DNA from: Bacteroidota bacterium
GTDB lineage: Bacteria; Bacteroidota; Bacteroidia; 2-12-FULL-35-15
Length of the DNA: 64,000 nucleotides
NCBI GenBank assembly: GCA_029237775.1
Contig: JAQZBR010000008.1
Coordinates: 1 to 64,000 of the forward strand
Reading direction: 5' to 3'
The position numbers and the translations under genes were made by a program. This document shows positions 27,750 to 35,773 of this stretch, piece after piece; the stretch's first letter is position 1, and each line of letters starts with the position of its first letter. Below the pieces are notes generated by a model. The model did not search any database. It was given only the letters and a program-made list of their open reading frames with translations, and was not told where the DNA came from.

Positions 27750-27783
27750 GTTAAAGGTTAACCGTAAAGTACGAACCTTTAAC
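27750..27783. repeat. Perfect 10-bp inverted repeat after transketolase C-half
   Basis: GTTAAAGGTT (27750-27759) and AACCTTTAAC (27774-27783) are exact inverse complements with a 14-nt loop. There is no T run, so termination is uncertain. The surrounding text (AACGATTAACGTATAACATATAAC) is the same kind of word-like AT-rich repeat seen in other gaps. Confidence 0.6.
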
Positions 27784-27805
27784 GATTAACGTATAACATA
27801 TAACT

Positions 27806-28345
27806 TTGGAAGATAAAGAGCTTTTACAACAATTCCGTAATCAAGATACGCGCAACTATGCGTTTAATCTGCTGGTGCGTGAATATCAGAAAAAGCTTTA
27901 CTGGCACATCCGTAAGATCCTCATCGACCATGATGATACCGATGACGTTTTACAGAACGTGTTTATTAAGGTCTGGAAAAATTTAGATGGCTTCAAAGAA
28001 GAATCCCAGCTCTATACCTGGCTTTACCGCATTGCCACCAATGAATCCATCACCTTTCTGAATCAGAAGAAAAAACGAGCTGGCGTTCCTATAGATGAAG
28101 TCTCATTTTTCCTGGCTTCCAATCTTGAAAGTGATCATTATTTCAAAGGCGATGAGATCCAGGCGAAACTTCAAAAAGCTATCCTCACACTCCCGGATAA
28201 ACAACGGATAGTGTTTAACATGAAATATTTTGATGAGATCAAGTACGAGGAAATGAGCAGGATCCTTGAAACTTCTGTGGGTGCTCTTAAAGCGTCCTAT
28301 CATCATGCAGTAAAAAAAATCGAAGAATATTTAAAGAACAATTAA
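27806..28345 (+). CDS. ECF RNA polymerase sigma factor
   Basis: A 179-residue sigma-70 family protein of extracytoplasmic-function size, starting at TTG. Region 2 is seen in DTDDVLQNVFIKVWKNLDGF and LYTWLYRIATNESITFL, region 4 in LPDKQRIVFNMKYFDEIKYEEMSRILETSVGALKASYHHAVKKIEEYL. No region 3 or 1.1 is present. The next gene encodes a single-pass membrane protein and the one after a periplasmic protein, the usual sigma / anti-sigma / sensor layout in Bacteroidota. There is no ATG alternative upstream, and the sequence just after TTG (EDKELLQQF) fits family N-termini. Confidence 0.92.
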   Translation: MEDKELLQQFRNQDTRNYAFNLLVREYQKKLYWHIRKILIDHDDTDDVLQNVFIKVWKNLDGFKEESQLYTWLYRIATNESITFLNQKKKRAGVPIDEVSFFLASNLESDHYFKGDEIQAKLQKAILTLPDKQRIVFNMKYFDEIKYEEMSRILETSVGALKASYHHAVKKIEEYLKNN

Positions 28346-28377
28346 ACCTTTATCAGTAAAAACGTTCCAATTAAAAA

Positions 28378-28953
28378 ATGTCAGACTCCAATAACATAGC
28401 GAACTTTGATAGCGATTCTCTTAATCCTGACCTAAACAGATCCGGGAACAAAAATCCATTCAGGACGGAAGCGGACTATTTCGAAAACTTTGCGGATAAA
28501 ATGATGCAAAGTATCGAAGAGCAGGAGGAGCTGAGCATTAACGCGCCACTATTAAGCAACATCCCTAAATATAATCCATTTGCTGCGCCTGCTGAATATT
28601 TTGAAGATCTTCCTTCGCTTATTCAGGAGCGTACCTTAAAAACTGTAAATCACTCATTCAGTGAATGGTTAAGAATGATCTTCAGACCTAATTTTGCCCT
28701 TCCGGTTCTTTGTGTGATCCTGATCGCTTTTGGAGCCATTAGGTATCTTGAAGATTCACCGCAGCAAAAGATGGTTCTTGCTGAAGAGGTTACTGAGGAA
28801 GAACAATTACAGGCTATTGATGAGTCAACAATTATTGAAGCGCTTGCTTCTGCCTCTGAAAATGAATCGGAAGGTGACCCGGAAAACGAGATCATAAAAC
28901 AATACCTCATCGATAATGATGTGGATGACGCAAATCTTAATTACGAACTATAA
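28378..28953 (+). CDS. Single-pass membrane protein, probable anti-sigma factor
   Basis: A 191-residue protein with an N-terminal cytoplasmic part (about 1-100) containing two similar short segments, NPFRTEADYFENF and NPFAAPAEYFEDLP, one membrane span (FALPVLCVILIAFGAIRYL, about 103-121) and an acidic periplasmic tail ending EYEL-like in ANLNYEL. No zinc HxxxCxxC anti-sigma motif is present. It is placed 32 nt after the ECF sigma gene, and the topology suggests that it holds the sigma factor at the membrane, but this rests on context rather than on a recognised domain. Confidence 0.6.
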   Translation: MSDSNNIANFDSDSLNPDLNRSGNKNPFRTEADYFENFADKMMQSIEEQEELSINAPLLSNIPKYNPFAAPAEYFEDLPSLIQERTLKTVNHSFSEWLRMIFRPNFALPVLCVILIAFGAIRYLEDSPQQKMVLAEEVTEEEQLQAIDESTIIEALASASENESEGDPENEIIKQYLIDNDVDDANLNYEL

Positions 28954-28968
28954 ACAATTTCTCCAGCC

Positions 28969-29472
28969 ATGAATACCGGAATGATAAAACAAATACTTTT
29001 TTGTTCTCTAATGATTTTCTCTGTCGCTACATACGCGCAGGAGCCAAATCGTAATCCAAGACCGAGAGCGAAAGGCACCCGGGAACAACTGAATGAGAAT
29101 GTTGAATCTATGAAGATCGCATTCATTACTAAAAAGCTTGGTCTTACCCCCGAAGAAGCTCAGCTTTTCTGGCCGGTTTATAACGAGTATACCGACAAGC
29201 TTCAGGACGTGAAAAGAAAGCGCAGGGCGGATATCAAGGATGCAAAGCATAATATTGAAGAAATGTCAGACAAGGATGTTGAGCGCTCTGTAGATAATGA
29301 AATGGCTTATCGTCAAAAAGAACTGGACGTACAGAAGGAATATCATTCTAAATTTAAAGCTGTTCTGCCAATAAAAAAAGTTGCAAAGCTTTACCAGGCT
29401 GAAGAGCAATTCAAAAGGGTTCTCCTCGACAAGCTAAAGAAAGATCAGCCTCCGGTGAGGAGTGCAGAATAG
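28969..29472 (+). CDS. Periplasmic 'sensor of ECF-type sigma factor' family protein
   Basis: A 167-residue exported protein with signal peptide ending VATYAQ. The mature part is helical and highly charged: IAFITKKLGLTPEEAQLFWPVYNEYTDKL, then KKVAKLYQAEEQFKRVLLDKLKK. This pattern, with an LTPEEAQ helix and a Pro-Val-Tyr turn, is found in small Spy/CpxP-like proteins placed after ECF sigma/anti-sigma pairs in Bacteroidota and often named sensor of ECF-type sigma factor. A chaperone-like stress sensing role in the periplasm is inferred. The start could be ATG 28969 or ATG 28981, and both keep the signal peptide. It lies 15 nt after the anti-sigma gene. Confidence 0.75.
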   Translation: MNTGMIKQILFCSLMIFSVATYAQEPNRNPRPRAKGTREQLNENVESMKIAFITKKLGLTPEEAQLFWPVYNEYTDKLQDVKRKRRADIKDAKHNIEEMSDKDVERSVDNEMAYRQKELDVQKEYHSKFKAVLPIKKVAKLYQAEEQFKRVLLDKLKKDQPPVRSAE

Positions 29473-29627
29473 TTCATTGGTTCATTAGGGATTGGGAGAC
29501 TAGTTAATTGGGGATTGGTTAATTTGGGTCGGTATATTCAAACTCAACCTAATAACAAATAACTATTAACCATCCCCCTTTTTAACCCACACAGCCCCAA
29601 TAACCAATGACTAATAACCATTGACAC
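29473..29627. repeat. Word-like AT-rich repeat region between convergent genes
   Basis: Variants of TTGGTTCATTAGGGATTGGG and TTAATTGGGGATTGGTTAAT on the left face AGCCCCAATAACCAATGACTAATAACCATTG on the right, giving a loose long inverted repeat. The gap lies between the sigma-sensor gene and xerD, both of which end here. No open frame or clear terminator hairpin with a T run was found. Confidence 0.55.
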
Positions 29628-30527
29628 TCAGGAACGCGGATGAAACTGAATTATAGCCGACCTCAGATATTCCCTATCCAGATGCGTATAAATTTCTGTC
29701 GTTGTTATCGATTCATGCCCCAACATTTCCTGCACTGCTCTCAGATCGGCTCCTCCTTCTATTAAATGAGTTGCAAAGGAATGCCGGAAGGTATGCGGAC
29801 TGATATGTTTCTTCAGCTGGATCTTAAACGCCAGCTGTTTGATAATATTAAAGATCATGACCCTCGACAGCTTCCCGCCTCTTCTGTTCAAAAATAAGAT
29901 ATCCTCATGTTCTTTTTTTACCGGCACATGAATCCTCACCTCATCTTTATAAATGTTGATCTGTTTAATAGCAACACTTCCTATTGGCACCAGGCGTTCT
30001 TTATCACCTTTACCGGTCACTTTAATGAACTCATCATTAAAATACAATCCGGAAATTTTCAGATTCACCAGCTCAGAAACACGCAAACCGCAGCTGTAAA
30101 GCGTTTCAAGAATGGCTTTATTGCGTTGCCCCTCCGGTGTGCTTAGATCAATCGCTGAAATTAAATTATTAATATCCTGTACATTTAAAGTATCAGGGAG
30201 TTTTCGGCCTAGCTTTGGGGCTTCGAGTAAGGTTGTCGGGTCATTGCTCAACACATTCTCAAGAAGCAGATATTTATAAAAGCCTTTTATACCGCTGATC
30301 ATCCTTGCCTGTGAAGGTGCGCTCATCCCGAGCTCATTAACCCAGATCAGAAATTCCTGCAAATGTTTTAGTTCAACTTCCTTTGGAGCAAGATCAACCT
30401 TTTTGAATTCCAGGAACTGCATGAATTTATCTACATCATGCAGATAAGCTTCCACTGAATTTTCAGAAAGAGATCGCTCAAGCTGGAGAAACGATTTATA
30501 ACCCTGTATATATGGCTTCCAATTCAT
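29628..30527 (-). CDS. xerD: Site-specific tyrosine recombinase XerD
   Basis: A 299-residue tyrosine recombinase of XerC/XerD length. The N-terminal SAM-like core-binding domain (SFLQLERSLSENSVEAYLHDVDKF) is followed by the catalytic domain with Arg in YSCGLRVSEL, Lys in GKGDKERLVP, HTFRHSFATHL (HxxR), GHESITTTEIYTH (His/Trp site and catalytic Tyr). It resolves chromosome dimers at dif together with a second Xer or alone. Placed between housekeeping genes next to aroQ, with no attachment site or phage genes nearby, so a cellular Xer rather than a mobile-element integrase. Confidence 0.92.
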   Translation of the reverse strand: MNWKPYIQGYKSFLQLERSLSENSVEAYLHDVDKFMQFLEFKKVDLAPKEVELKHLQEFLIWVNELGMSAPSQARMISGIKGFYKYLLLENVLSNDPTTLLEAPKLGRKLPDTLNVQDINNLISAIDLSTPEGQRNKAILETLYSCGLRVSELVNLKISGLYFNDEFIKVTGKGDKERLVPIGSVAIKQINIYKDEVRIHVPVKKEHEDILFLNRRGGKLSRVMIFNIIKQLAFKIQLKKHISPHTFRHSFATHLIEGGADLRAVQEMLGHESITTTEIYTHLDREYLRSAIIQFHPRS

Positions 30528-30619
30528 ACTATTGAATGAACATTAAAATTACATCATAGAATTTTAATTTATCTTTACAAGGCAATAAATAACGAACAAC
30601 CGATAACTGATAACTTAGC

Positions 30620-31036
30620 ATGAAGATCATCATCATCAACGGCCCTAATCTGAATTTATTAGGAAGCAGGGAAACGAATGTTTACGGAAATCAATCGTTT
30701 GAAGATTATTTCACATCGCTTGAGCAAAAATTCCCTGAGATCAGTCTGCTATATTATCAGAGTAATATTGAAGGTGAGATCATCGAGAAGATCCATGAGG
30801 CACGCACCGGCTTTGATGGGATCATATTAAACGCGGGAGGATACACTCACACTTCTGTTGCCATAAGAGATGCAATCTCTTCTATTTGCACTCCGGTGAT
30901 TGAAGTGCATATCTCAAATGTTTTTGCCAGAGAAGAGTTCCGTCATATTTCCCTGATAGCCGCAAAGTGTAAAGGTTCTATCTCCGGATTCGGAATGGAT
31001 TCGTACCGTTTGGCAATTCAAAGTTTTCTATCCTGA
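30620..31036 (+). CDS. aroQ: Type II 3-dehydroquinate dehydratase
   Basis: A 138-residue shikimate-pathway enzyme that dehydrates 3-dehydroquinate to 3-dehydroshikimate. NGPNLNLLGSRETNVYG carries the N-terminal Asn/Arg/Tyr active-site residues, YQSNIEGEIIEKIHEA the substrate lid neighbourhood, ILNAGGYTHTSVAIRDA the substrate-binding loop and EVHISNVFAREEFRHIS the catalytic His region. Length is typical of the dodecameric type II enzyme. It is divergent from xerD with a 92-nt gap; TATCTTTA at about 30571 is a one-mismatch -7 box. Confidence 0.95.
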   Translation: MKIIIINGPNLNLLGSRETNVYGNQSFEDYFTSLEQKFPEISLLYYQSNIEGEIIEKIHEARTGFDGIILNAGGYTHTSVAIRDAISSICTPVIEVHISNVFAREEFRHISLIAAKCKGSISGFGMDSYRLAIQSFLS

Positions 31037-31123
31037 TAATTCTGATGGAAAATTAAGGAACGAATTTTGCCTTCCGGTTAAACCTTACGAAATAAGTCAG
31101 GTCATATCTAAAAAATTAAAACC

Positions 31124-32059
31124 ATGAAGATCTCAAAATTCATTTGCGCTGTATTTCTTTTAAGCGGTTTCAGCGCTTCGGCAAACTACTATGCTCAGCA
31201 GGATTCATTAGGACTTCCGGGAGACAACCTCGACCTATATGGAGTTCTTGACCTGTTTAAGAAGTCTGAAAATCCTGAAGAATTTGAAAAAGCTCTTAAC
31301 AAGGAAGAGAATAAACTCAACAACCTGGATCTGAATCACGATAATAAGATCGATTATATATACGTGATCGATAAAACGCAAAGTGATGCTCATGCTTTGA
31401 TTCTTCGCGTTGCGACTACAGAAACACAAACTCAGGATGTTGCAGTTATAGAAATCGAAAAAAAGGGAGATGAGAATGCGGTTGTTCAGATTGTCGGAGA
31501 TGAAGCTTTATATGGAAAAGATTACATTGTAGAGCCTTCAGATGATACACAAAAGGCTCCTGAAAAAAGTGTTTCATCAAATAATCCGGAAGAACATACC
31601 ACTACAACTACGATAGTGAATGTTTACCATTGGCCTGCGGTGAGATATATTTATCGCCCTGCCTATGTTGTTTATGTTTCTCCATGGGGCTGGAGCCATT
31701 ATCCCGTTTGGTGGACTCCATGGCGACCTATTTACTGGGCTCATTATCACCCTCACTGGCATCCTTATCACATGTATCACCGCAGGGTGTACACGCACAG
31801 GGCGCCAACCGCTCATAACATGTATCACACGCACCGAGCATCTTCAAATAACGGACAGCACAGAAACAACAATCAGGTTGTAAGGCCGAGAGCTGGAAGA
31901 AATGTTGGCGGTGCGCCAAGGGAATCCAAACCTGTTTTGAAGCCAAGAGAAAGCCGGCCGACTGTGCAGCCAAGGGAATCGAAGCCGAGACAAGGTAGTC
32001 AGCCAAGACATAACAGCCAACCACGCCAAAAAGGACAGGGTCAGGGAAGAAAGAGGTAA
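31124..32059 (+). CDS. Secreted protein with calcium-loop-like motif and Trp/His/Tyr- and Arg-rich tail
   Basis: A 311-residue exported protein (signal peptide ending FSASA). Residues 69-77 (DLNHDNKID) resemble an EF-hand or dockerin-type Ca2+ loop, followed by YIYVIDKTQSDAHALILRV. From about 165 to 205 the chain is strikingly rich in Trp, His and Tyr (YWAHYHPHWHPYHMYHRR), and the last 70 residues are basic with repeats of PRESKP and SQPR. I do not recognise a named family, although similar His/Tyr-rich small proteins occur in Bacteroidota. Metal binding and a structural surface role are guesses. It ends at a shared terminator. Confidence 0.6.
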   Translation: MKISKFICAVFLLSGFSASANYYAQQDSLGLPGDNLDLYGVLDLFKKSENPEEFEKALNKEENKLNNLDLNHDNKIDYIYVIDKTQSDAHALILRVATTETQTQDVAVIEIEKKGDENAVVQIVGDEALYGKDYIVEPSDDTQKAPEKSVSSNNPEEHTTTTTIVNVYHWPAVRYIYRPAYVVYVSPWGWSHYPVWWTPWRPIYWAHYHPHWHPYHMYHRRVYTHRAPTAHNMYHTHRASSNNGQHRNNNQVVRPRAGRNVGGAPRESKPVLKPRESRPTVQPRESKPRQGSQPRHNSQPRQKGQGQGRKR

Positions 32060-32060
32060 T

Positions 32061-32090
32061 AAAAAAGAGAAGCGATGCTTCTCTTTTTTT
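32061..32090. terminator. Bidirectional rho-independent terminator
   Basis: AAAAAAGAGAAGC (32061-32073) and GCTTCTCTTTTTTT (32077-32090) form a long stem with a 3-nt loop, with A and T runs on either side so that it works in both directions. The stop codon of the convergent glycosyltransferase lies in the T run. Confidence 0.92.
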
Positions 32091-33123
32091 ATTTATGGAA
32101 TCTCTCTTTGAGATCTATTTCAGAAAATTTTCTTTTTCCGCGTAAATAAAAATCAGAAATGATCGAATGCCTGTACACGCCAGTTGTTGCGTACACCTTA
32201 ATTGCTTTTTGCAAAAGCTTCCGCTTGTTCCAGGTTTTAGAAAAGGTTGAATAAAAACTCTTATGCGCTTTCAGAATTGCCAGGAAATGTTCAAACTGTC
32301 CGGAAAGTAAAAACTTGATTCCCGCAATGCCATCAAGGACCATTCTGATAAATAATTTTGAAAGAAAATATTTTTTCGGATGGTTCTTACAAATGAGTAT
32401 AAGATTATTCCTGAAGTTCAGATAGGTTTTCTTGGGACTTGTCTTATTCAAAGTACCTCCGCCTACATGATAAACATGTGAATCGGGACAATACATCACT
32501 TTATGCCCCCTATTCTTCATGCGCCAGCAAAGATCGATCTCTTCCATATGAGCGAAGAAATCTTCATCAAATCCATTTACTTCGCGAAAGTGTGCAGCCC
32601 TTACAAACATACATGCTCCTGTGGCCCAGAAGATTTCGCGTACATCATCATACTGTCCGTTATCGGCTTCAAGCGCTTCAAGTATACGTCCGCGACAAAA
32701 AGGATAACCATATTTATCTATAAAACCACCGGCCGCGCCTGCATATTCGAAAAGTTCTTTGTTATGAAATGCCTTTATTTTGGGCTGGCATGCGGCAATC
32801 GAAGAATCTGCATCCATCAGGCGGATTACAGGTTCAAGCCACATGGGTGTAACTTCAACATCTGAATTAAGAAGCACATAATATTGTGCATTAACCTCCT
32901 TTAACGCATCATTGTAACCTTTGGCAAAGCCGCTATTGTCTTTATTCAGGATTATTCTGACAGATGGAAAACTTTTTTTAAGATATTCAACAGAGTCGTC
33001 TGTTGATGCATTATCTGCAACAATGATCTCTGAATCTGCTGAATTAAACCCAATGACATCCGGAAGAAACTGTTGAAGGAATTTTTTTCCATTCCAGTTT
33101 AAAATTACAACAGCTATCTTCAT
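32089..33123 (-). CDS. Family 2 glycosyltransferase
   Basis: A 344-residue GT-A fold enzyme without membrane segments. The N-terminus KIAVVILNWNGKKFLQQFLP with IIVADNASTDDS forms the nucleotide-sugar site, LLNSDVEVTP holds the DxD-type metal motif and HMEEIDLCWRMKNRGHKVMY the catalytic acidic region (ED-type). It is closest in layout to rhamnosyl- or N-acetylglucosaminyl-transferases of the WcaA/RfbF kind, but donor and acceptor cannot be told. It follows the GWxTD-protein gene by 8 nt on the same strand, so the two are probably co-transcribed although no functional link is evident. Confidence 0.88.
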   Translation of the reverse strand: MKIAVVILNWNGKKFLQQFLPDVIGFNSADSEIIVADNASTDDSVEYLKKSFPSVRIILNKDNSGFAKGYNDALKEVNAQYYVLLNSDVEVTPMWLEPVIRLMDADSSIAACQPKIKAFHNKELFEYAGAAGGFIDKYGYPFCRGRILEALEADNGQYDDVREIFWATGACMFVRAAHFREVNGFDEDFFAHMEEIDLCWRMKNRGHKVMYCPDSHVYHVGGGTLNKTSPKKTYLNFRNNLILICKNHPKKYFLSKLFIRMVLDGIAGIKFLLSGQFEHFLAILKAHKSFYSTFSKTWNKRKLLQKAIKVYATTGVYRHSIISDFYLRGKRKFSEIDLKERFHK

Positions 33124-33131
33124 AAGCCGGC

Positions 33132-34634
33132 TTAGCGGGGATTACCGAATGTATCGTTAGTATTACCTCCGAAATGGTCATTTGACTTTTCTGCATCAGG
33201 ATTACCGGAAGGGGTATTGCGTTTATGCAGTAGCAGATCCCAGTTAGTATTATAGATCTCACCTTTCGCAGTTGAATGGATCAGCTTGAATTTATTGGTT
33301 ACGAGGTCAGGATTATAGAAAACAAACTTTTTGTTCGACTGCTTATTCTCCGGATGCGAAACCATCAATCTTTTGTCCACCAGAGAATAATATTCCCATA
33401 TCTCGTACGGGTATGCACTGGGTTCATGATCAGCCCGGGCTCTCTGATCAGGCGGGCCATATTGAAGGTAAACCCTTCCCCTGTCTGTATCATACCCCTT
33501 CAGGCCGTATGTTCCAAACTCTTTATTGACTTTCATTACTTCTTTGTAATACTCAAGCCAGTTGATCTCCGGATTTAACGGATAACGGGTTTTCCAGAAA
33601 ACAAATAAGAATTGCTGCATCAGCTTAATATCCTTTTGCTTAAGCTGGTTTTCCATGAAATCCACCTCTGCACTGCTGGCTATTGGCCTTAAGCAGCGCA
33701 GATACGCAGAAAGTGTATCAAGGTTCTTATAGTTTCCGGCAAATGTTGAGCTGATATCTATTGTTTTAAGGTCTTCCGCAGTCATTTCAACACCTTTATT
33801 CCTTCTTTGAATAAAGCATTTTTGCTCAGCCTGCAATAAGTTATCCTTATCGCGAATTTCAATAACAAGATTATAGCTTCCGGTAGGAAGCGTTTCTATA
33901 TTAAACTCAGCCAACATGATATTTACATCGTTGGCTGTCTGCTTGTTGAATGAGCTGAAGTCGCTTAGTTTGCTTTTAGTTGCGAAATCTTCAATAAAGT
34001 AGCTAACGATCAAACGCTGTCCTTCTCCAAGGATCTTCTTTGCATTATAGAACTCAAGGTAGAATTTCAGCTTAGTGATATTTTCAGGATAGTAATTCGA
34101 AACGTACGGCATCAGGTCGAAACCGCTTTTGGTAAGAGTCCCGGGAGCAGCAGCTTTGGAATAAGACTCCAGCAGCTGAATATCGGAAGTGGAGATCACC
34201 TCCTCCGAAAAACGAATATTTACAGCCATTTTTGTGGTAAGTGGCTTTCCCCCGGGTAGATTTTTATCTATAATGGAAATCTCAACATCGTACATCCCAT
34301 TTGGTAAAGAATAACGCTGCTGATCGATAAAATTCGGGAAACCTTTGGTTGTATCAGAAATTTCCGGACTGTTAAGAGAATACTTCTGAGCATTCTTTAC
34401 TTCTCCGTTCTGAAGAAAAAGGATATTAATATCAACTGCTCCCTGGTACTTTCCAGATGAATTCTTAACGAATTTCAGGGAATTCCCTATTACTGAAAGA
34501 TAAGTTTCATAATATGGCCCTTTATTGGGAACATTAAAAGATGCTGAAGTTAAATATGCAACGACATTGGCGCAAGCTCCATTACGAACTAACAGACAAA
34601 CAGTTAGCGCAAATACAAATGAAAATTTTTTCAT
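33132..34634 (-). CDS. GWxTD domain-containing secreted protein
   Basis: A 500-residue exported protein with a signal peptide (MKKFSFVFALTVCLLVRNGACA). The C-terminal third matches the GWxTD-domain family, seen here as GLKGYDTDRGRVYLQYGPPD then PYEIWEYYSL, where the namesake Trp is replaced by Tyr. This domain is widespread in Bacteroidota and related phyla; its molecular role is not established. The N-terminal two thirds are beta-rich modules. A perfect -7 box (34678-34685) lies 43 nt upstream. The downstream glycosyltransferase is likely on the same mRNA. Confidence 0.85.
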   Translation of the reverse strand: MKKFSFVFALTVCLLVRNGACANVVAYLTSASFNVPNKGPYYETYLSVIGNSLKFVKNSSGKYQGAVDINILFLQNGEVKNAQKYSLNSPEISDTTKGFPNFIDQQRYSLPNGMYDVEISIIDKNLPGGKPLTTKMAVNIRFSEEVISTSDIQLLESYSKAAAPGTLTKSGFDLMPYVSNYYPENITKLKFYLEFYNAKKILGEGQRLIVSYFIEDFATKSKLSDFSSFNKQTANDVNIMLAEFNIETLPTGSYNLVIEIRDKDNLLQAEQKCFIQRRNKGVEMTAEDLKTIDISSTFAGNYKNLDTLSAYLRCLRPIASSAEVDFMENQLKQKDIKLMQQFLFVFWKTRYPLNPEINWLEYYKEVMKVNKEFGTYGLKGYDTDRGRVYLQYGPPDQRARADHEPSAYPYEIWEYYSLVDKRLMVSHPENKQSNKKFVFYNPDLVTNKFKLIHSTAKGEIYNTNWDLLLHKRNTPSGNPDAEKSNDHFGGNTNDTFGNPR

Positions 34635-34677
34635 GAAATTCTTCTTTTTAACGATTATAGCGACATGGGGAGCATTA

Positions 34678-34685
34678 CAAAGTTA
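34678..34685 (-). promoter_or_regulatory. -7 promoter box for the GWxTD gene
   Basis: The minus strand reads TAACTTTG, a perfect TAnnTTTG, 43 nt before the ATG at 34634. No clear -33 TTG. Confidence 0.6.
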
Positions 34686-34749
34686 AGGAATAAATATATT
34701 TTTTTACAGTTTTTTGATTATGAAATAAAAAAAATAGTACTTTCGCAGC

Positions 34750-34834
34750 GGAGAGCTGGCAGAGTGGTCGATTGCGGCAGTCTTGAAAACTGTTGACTGT
34801 AACAGGTCCTGGGGTTCGAATCCCTAGCTCTCCG
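34750..34834 (+). tRNA. tRNA-Ser (anticodon UGA)
   Basis: An 85-nt class II tRNA. Acceptor arms GGAGAGC (34750-34756) and GCTCTCC (34827-34833) pair perfectly with discriminator G. The anticodon stem GCAGT/ACTGT encloses loop CTTGAAA with anticodon TGA at 34784-34786. A long variable arm and the T-loop GTTCGAATCC are present. The 3' CCA is not fully encoded (GCA follows). It decodes UCA and other UCN codons. Confidence 0.97.
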
Positions 34835-34850
34835 CAGATGAATGAAACAA

Positions 34851-34876
34851 AGCCCCGCATTTTTGCGGGGCTTTTT
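34851..34876 (+). terminator. Rho-independent terminator of tRNA-Ser
   Basis: AGCCCCGC (34851-34858) pairs with GCGGGGCT (34865-34872) around ATTTTT, followed by a T-rich run interrupted by single C. It lies 16 nt after the tRNA. Confidence 0.92.
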
Positions 34877-34940
34877 CTTTTTCGACAAACGCGTTGAAAG
34901 CCTTCTGCTTTCATAAGAGTTTGGAGAAAAAGAAAAACAG

Positions 34941-35005
34941 CATGCGCAGCATGATGCTTTGTTTCATTCTCAAGATGGGAGAAATGGGATCATGCGAAGC
35001 ATAAT
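34941..35005. repeat. Short direct repeat CATGCGmAGCATrAT downstream of tRNA-Ser
   Basis: CATGCGCAGCATGAT (34941-34955) and CATGCGAAGCATAAT (34991-35005) are 15-mers with two differences, 50 nt apart, each preceded by a GAGAAA-type stretch. No integrase or cargo lies between tRNA and the next gene. They may be remnants of a small REP-like palindrome. Confidence 0.45.
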
Positions 35006-35066
35006 CCTAATGAGCCCTTTTACCTTTCTATGGGGTAAATAATACCACACCAAATTCAAACACGAG

Positions 35067-35074
35067 TATATTTG
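35067..35074 (+). promoter_or_regulatory. -7 promoter box for the MEDS-domain gene
   Basis: TATATTTG, a perfect TAnnTTTG, ends 19 nt before the ATG at 35094. Confidence 0.6.
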
Positions 35075-35093
35075 CTTTCATTAAATTAGCCGC

Positions 35094-35738
35094 ATGAAAA
35101 TAAATCATCCTCTTACTTTGTGCGGAGAAAAACATTCTTCACCAATGCACATTTGCGGTTTCTTCGATTCTGAAGATGAACGCTATGATGTAATTCTTCC
35201 ATACATAAAAGAGGGGCTTGAAAACAATGAAGAGGTTCTGAATATTCTCGAAAGCACTTCATTCACCGACCATTGCGAACGCCTGTCAAATGCAGGAATC
35301 CCGGTAGAAGAGAAAATCGCGGACAAACAGTTGAAGATTCTCTCTGCTGATGAAACATATCTGGAAGGCGGTAGTTTTGCTGCGGATAAAATGTACGATA
35401 TGGTCGAACAAACTCTGATCGCTTCTAAAGAGGCTGGATATGACAGCATTCGTGCCTGCGGTGATATGACCTGGGCATTAAGAAATCTTTCCGGGACAGA
35501 CGAATTGATTGAATATGAAGCACGCCTGAATGAATTAACCCCAAAGCATTCCTGCTCTTTGGTCTGCATGTATGATCTGAATCGTTTTAGCGGAAGGGCA
35601 CTTGCCGATGTGCTGGCTACTCACCCGTATGTTATCCTGAACGGAAAGATCCACACAAATCCGCATTATATTGAACCAATGGAATTTCTGCCTACTCTTT
35701 TGAAAAGAGGGAAACGTTCATTATTGATCGAGAGTTAA
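35094..35738 (+). CDS. MEDS (DcmR-type sensory) domain protein
   Basis: A 214-residue soluble protein that consists of one MEDS domain and little else. HICGFFDSEDERYDVILPYIKEGL opens the domain, and ACGDMTWALRNLSG is its most characteristic block, followed by CSLVCMYDLNRFSG. MEDS domains occur in DcmR-like regulators and beside histidine kinases of methylotrophs and archaea, and are proposed to bind small molecules or act like anti-sigma modulators. No DNA-binding or kinase domain is attached, so it is presumably an adaptor. It is convergent with the H-NOX operon and sits at the edge of the signalling island. It has its own -7 box. Confidence 0.85.
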   Translation: MKINHPLTLCGEKHSSPMHICGFFDSEDERYDVILPYIKEGLENNEEVLNILESTSFTDHCERLSNAGIPVEEKIADKQLKILSADETYLEGGSFAADKMYDMVEQTLIASKEAGYDSIRACGDMTWALRNLSGTDELIEYEARLNELTPKHSCSLVCMYDLNRFSGRALADVLATHPYVILNGKIHTNPHYIEPMEFLPTLLKRGKRSLLIES

Positions 35739-35773
35739 GAAAAAACAATTAATTGTGTGAATCTTTTGATGGA

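Noticed and set aside
29628-30527. Tyrosine recombinase as evidence for an integrated element
   Set aside because: Sequence and length fit cellular XerD, neighbours are aroQ and housekeeping genes, and no attachment repeats or phage genes are present.
34714-34745. TTG-N21-TACTTTCG as promoter of tRNA-Ser
   Set aside because: The box has one mismatch and would place the transcription start at the mature tRNA 5' end itself, so I do not list it as supported.
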